The position numbers and the translations under genes were made by a program. 16,636 nucleotides of DNA, taken from positions 1 through 16,636 of the forward strand of contig JAOAPP010000778.1 of NCBI GenBank assembly GCA_025462985.1, in the 5' to 3' direction. The notes beneath the pieces were generated by a model. The model had not been told where the DNA came from. It worked only from the letters and a program-made list of their open reading frames with translations, and ran no database searches. Numbering within the stretch: the stretch's first letter is position 1; the number at the start of each line of letters is the position of its first letter. Source of the DNA: Bryobacterales bacterium (lineage in GTDB: Bacteria > Acidobacteriota > Terriglobia > Bryobacterales > Bryobacteraceae). Below, piece after piece: positions 15,068 to 16,636 of this stretch.

Positions 15068-15769
15068 CTAGAGTTTGCTCCAGGTAAACAAGATCGCGAG
15101 ACCGGCCAGCAGGACGACTGCATCCCAGAAACGTAGGGCAGGGAGCGGATACGCATTCAACCTCCCGGTAAATCCGCGGCCGGACATGGACCGGAACACC
15201 CGTCCGGACTTTTCGAGTGAACGAGCGAAAAGCACAGCGATCATTCCGGCGGAAGCGTGAAAGGCGCGGCGTCCGGGACGCCCTCCTCGGGAGGAGAAGG
15301 CGACCTGCATCGACTGAACTTGCGCCACTAGCACGAAGAGGTACCGGTGAATGAGTTCAACGACTTCGGTGAGAAGGACGGGAACCCGGAAATAGCGCGC
15401 GGCTGCAGACAGGGCAGGTACTGTGGTTGTGCTGGCAACGACAAGCACGCTGAAGGCTGAAAGATAGCTCTTGCCAAGGATCGTCAGGGCTCGCTGGCGA
15501 TCTCCCATGGCGTAGAGGACGACGGCAAAGAAGCCGGCCAGCGTCATGACCAGCAGCGACAGCCGGAGAATACGGAAGACGGGCAATCGCCCGAGCAGCG
15601 CAATCCCAAGCAGCAACAACCAGAAGATCCCGAACTGAATGGGCGACGGAGAACGCACCAGTGAGAGTGCGACGACCGCCGACAGCAGCAGCACTAGTTT
15701 GGTGCGTGGATCGGTCCGGTGGACTGGGCTGGAGCGAAGGCTGAGTTCAGCGAAAGTGACGTGGCGCAA
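15068..15769 (-). CDS. cbiQ: Cobalt/nickel ECF transporter transmembrane protein CbiQ
   Basis: CbiQ is the membrane T-component that links the metal-binding CbiMN to the ATPase CbiO. The protein, 233 residues from TTG at 15769, begins RHVTFAELSLRSSPVHRTDPRTKLVLLL, the usual CbiQ start where SPVHR.DPR precedes the first helix. About five hydrophobic helices follow. Two coupling motifs of the Ala-Arg-Gly type are visible: AFSSRGG and SMSGRGFTG. The longer frame starting within cbiMN (15835) would add 22 residues unlike the family. With the TTG start the gene lies 8 bases after the cbiMN stop. The Shine-Dalgarno is weak. Confidence 0.9.
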   Translation of the reverse strand: MRHVTFAELSLRSSPVHRTDPRTKLVLLLSAVVALSLVRSPSPIQFGIFWLLLLGIALLGRLPVFRILRLSLLVMTLAGFFAVVLYAMGDRQRALTILGKSYLSAFSVLVVASTTTVPALSAAARYFRVPVLLTEVVELIHRYLFVLVAQVQSMQVAFSSRGGRPGRRAFHASAGMIAVLFARSLEKSGRVFRSMSGRGFTGRLNAYPLPALRFWDAVVLLAGLAILFTWSKL

Positions 15770-15777
15770 TCGGGGAC

Positions 15778-16636
15778 TCAGGAGTAAGAGCGCCGGGCTC
15801 GGCCAAGCAGGACGCCACCGACGGCACAAACGCAATAGATCGCCAGAAGTCCGAGGATCCCCGCGCTGGCGCGACTGAACCAGTTCGGGCCTAGAGCCGG
15901 AATTCTGTAGTCGCTCATGGGTGCATGAAATAGCGGCTGCGCTCCGAACGGAATACGGAGGGCGTTTGCCAGGTGTTCAAGGCCGTCGGGCAGCAACGAA
16001 GCTGCGAACACGCCGCTCAATGCGAGAACTAGCGCACCCGCTGCCGCCACGGGGATCACGACGCCCCAGCGGCGCGGTCGGGTTTGCATTTCGGAGCGCC
16101 GCCTGTCTTCATCGGCCAGAAAGGTCGTAAGCCCAAGCCCTTCCACCGCTTTCAAGACGGAGACCGTGATTGCGCCTTCGATGAGCGCATTCACGCAGAA
16201 CAGCAGCAGAGAAATGCCGATGAGCGTCGCCGGCATACGGATTCCTGAGAGGAGGAGTTCGGTGAGCGCTGCAGTTCCACTGATGAGGACAGAACACGTA
16301 GCTCCCACGAACACTCCTAAGTTCTTCCACTTAGTGCGGAAGAGAAGGCTGACAGGGGCATACCCAAAGAACACGCCCAGGAGGGCCATGTTGAGCACGT
16401 TTGCCCCGAGGGCAAGAACGCCGCCGTCCTGGAATACCAGAGCCTGGATGATCAGAATGGCCGTGACGACGAGCGTCGCGGCCCAGGGACCGAGAAGGCA
16501 GGCAAGCAGCGTTCCTCCGACCAAGTGCCCGCTTGTTCCAATACCTACCGGGAAGTTCACCATCTGCGCGGCGAAGACAAAGGCTCCCATGACGCCTAAC
16601 AGCGAGAGGCGGTCGGCATCGGTGGCGCTTTTTGCT
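15778..16636 (-). CDS. cbiM: Cobalt/nickel transporter CbiM-CbiN fusion (5' end outside window)
   Basis: CbiM is the substrate-binding membrane component of the ECF Co/Ni importer. The frame stays open to the window edge upstream of an internal ATG at 16590 and reads LGVMGAFVFAAQMVNFPVGIGTSGHLVGG, a classic CbiM segment, followed by LLGPWAATLV, ALVFQDGGVLALGANVLNM and further helices. So the ATG at 16590 is internal and the gene is partial; the N-terminal metal-binding region with its MHIPDG-type start is missing. After a charged linker (ADEDRRRSEMQTRPRR) comes a C-terminal domain with a helix, LLPDGLEHLA (PDGLE motif at 15976-15990), HAPMSDYRIPAL and a last helix. That is the CbiN/PDGLE domain fused to CbiM (NikMN type). 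Cobalt and nickel cannot be told apart here. Confidence 0.92.
   Translation of the reverse strand, partial: AKSATDADRLSLLGVMGAFVFAAQMVNFPVGIGTSGHLVGGTLLACLLGPWAATLVVTAILIIQALVFQDGGVLALGANVLNMALLGVFFGYAPVSLLFRTKWKNLGVFVGATCSVLISGTAALTELLLSGIRMPATLIGISLLLFCVNALIEGAITVSVLKAVEGLGLTTFLADEDRRRSEMQTRPRRWGVVIPVAAAGALVLALSGVFAASLLPDGLEHLANALRIPFGAQPLFHAPMSDYRIPALGPNWFSRASAGILGLLAIYCVCAVGGVLLGRARRSYS

Noticed and set aside
1..16636. CRISPR arrays, insertion sequences, tRNA or rRNA genes, integrase attachment sites
   Set aside because: No regularly spaced repeats, transposase motifs, cloverleaf-like segments or rRNA stretches were noticed on either strand; a covariance-model search would be needed to exclude small RNAs.

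Overview
The window is a gene-dense bacterial chromosome segment of fairly high GC, with short intergenic gaps and frequent TTG and GTG starts. It contains no mobile element, CRISPR array, tRNA or rRNA that I can recognise. The gene styles suggest an acidobacterium, perhaps near Bryobacter/Solibacter: a long KdpA with an extra loop, DciA as the only helicase-loader type visible, GatCA transamidase subunits, and a small basic protein ending in a SPEARKRIAAAQKKRWA-type tail. This placement is an inference from protein flavour, not a proven taxonomy.

Left part (1-3550). The 3' end of moaA (molybdenum cofactor synthesis) converges on a minus-strand operon. That operon reads Na+/sugar symporter (SSS family), then a 63-residue two-helix membrane protein, then galactokinase. 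A LacI/GalR-type operator lies just upstream of the symporter, so this looks like a repressor-controlled galactose (or related sugar) uptake and phosphorylation unit.

Middle (3551-8349). A complete high-affinity K+ pump operon runs on the plus strand: an unannotated 27-residue membrane ORF, then kdpF (27 residues), kdpA, kdpB and kdpC. No kdpD/kdpE sensor pair follows; the next gene converges on kdpC. A perfect 18-bp palindrome sits just upstream of the first small ORF.

Centre-right (8353-14375). On the minus strand, an Rrf2-family regulator without any cysteine (CymR-like) is followed by cysK (cysteine synthase). The regulator ends in a C-terminal isoleucine, as do known CysK-binding partners. 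Divergently, glmM (cell-wall sugar precursor) leads to dciA (helicase loader), gatC and gatA (tRNA-dependent amidotransferase, overlapping start and stop codons), dtd (D-aminoacyl-tRNA deacylase), and a small coiled-coil/basic protein with an AT-hook-like core.

Right end (14369-16636). A minus-strand ECF-type cobalt/nickel transporter runs cbiMN (a fusion, cut by the window edge), cbiQ and cbiO. It converges on the small basic gene with a 7-base overlap of the coding ends.

Most of the window is well-understood housekeeping and transport. The less explained items are the small proteins (3551-3634, 1559-1750, 14091-14375), the palindrome before kdp, and the possible direct regulator-enzyme contact in the Rrf2/CysK pair.
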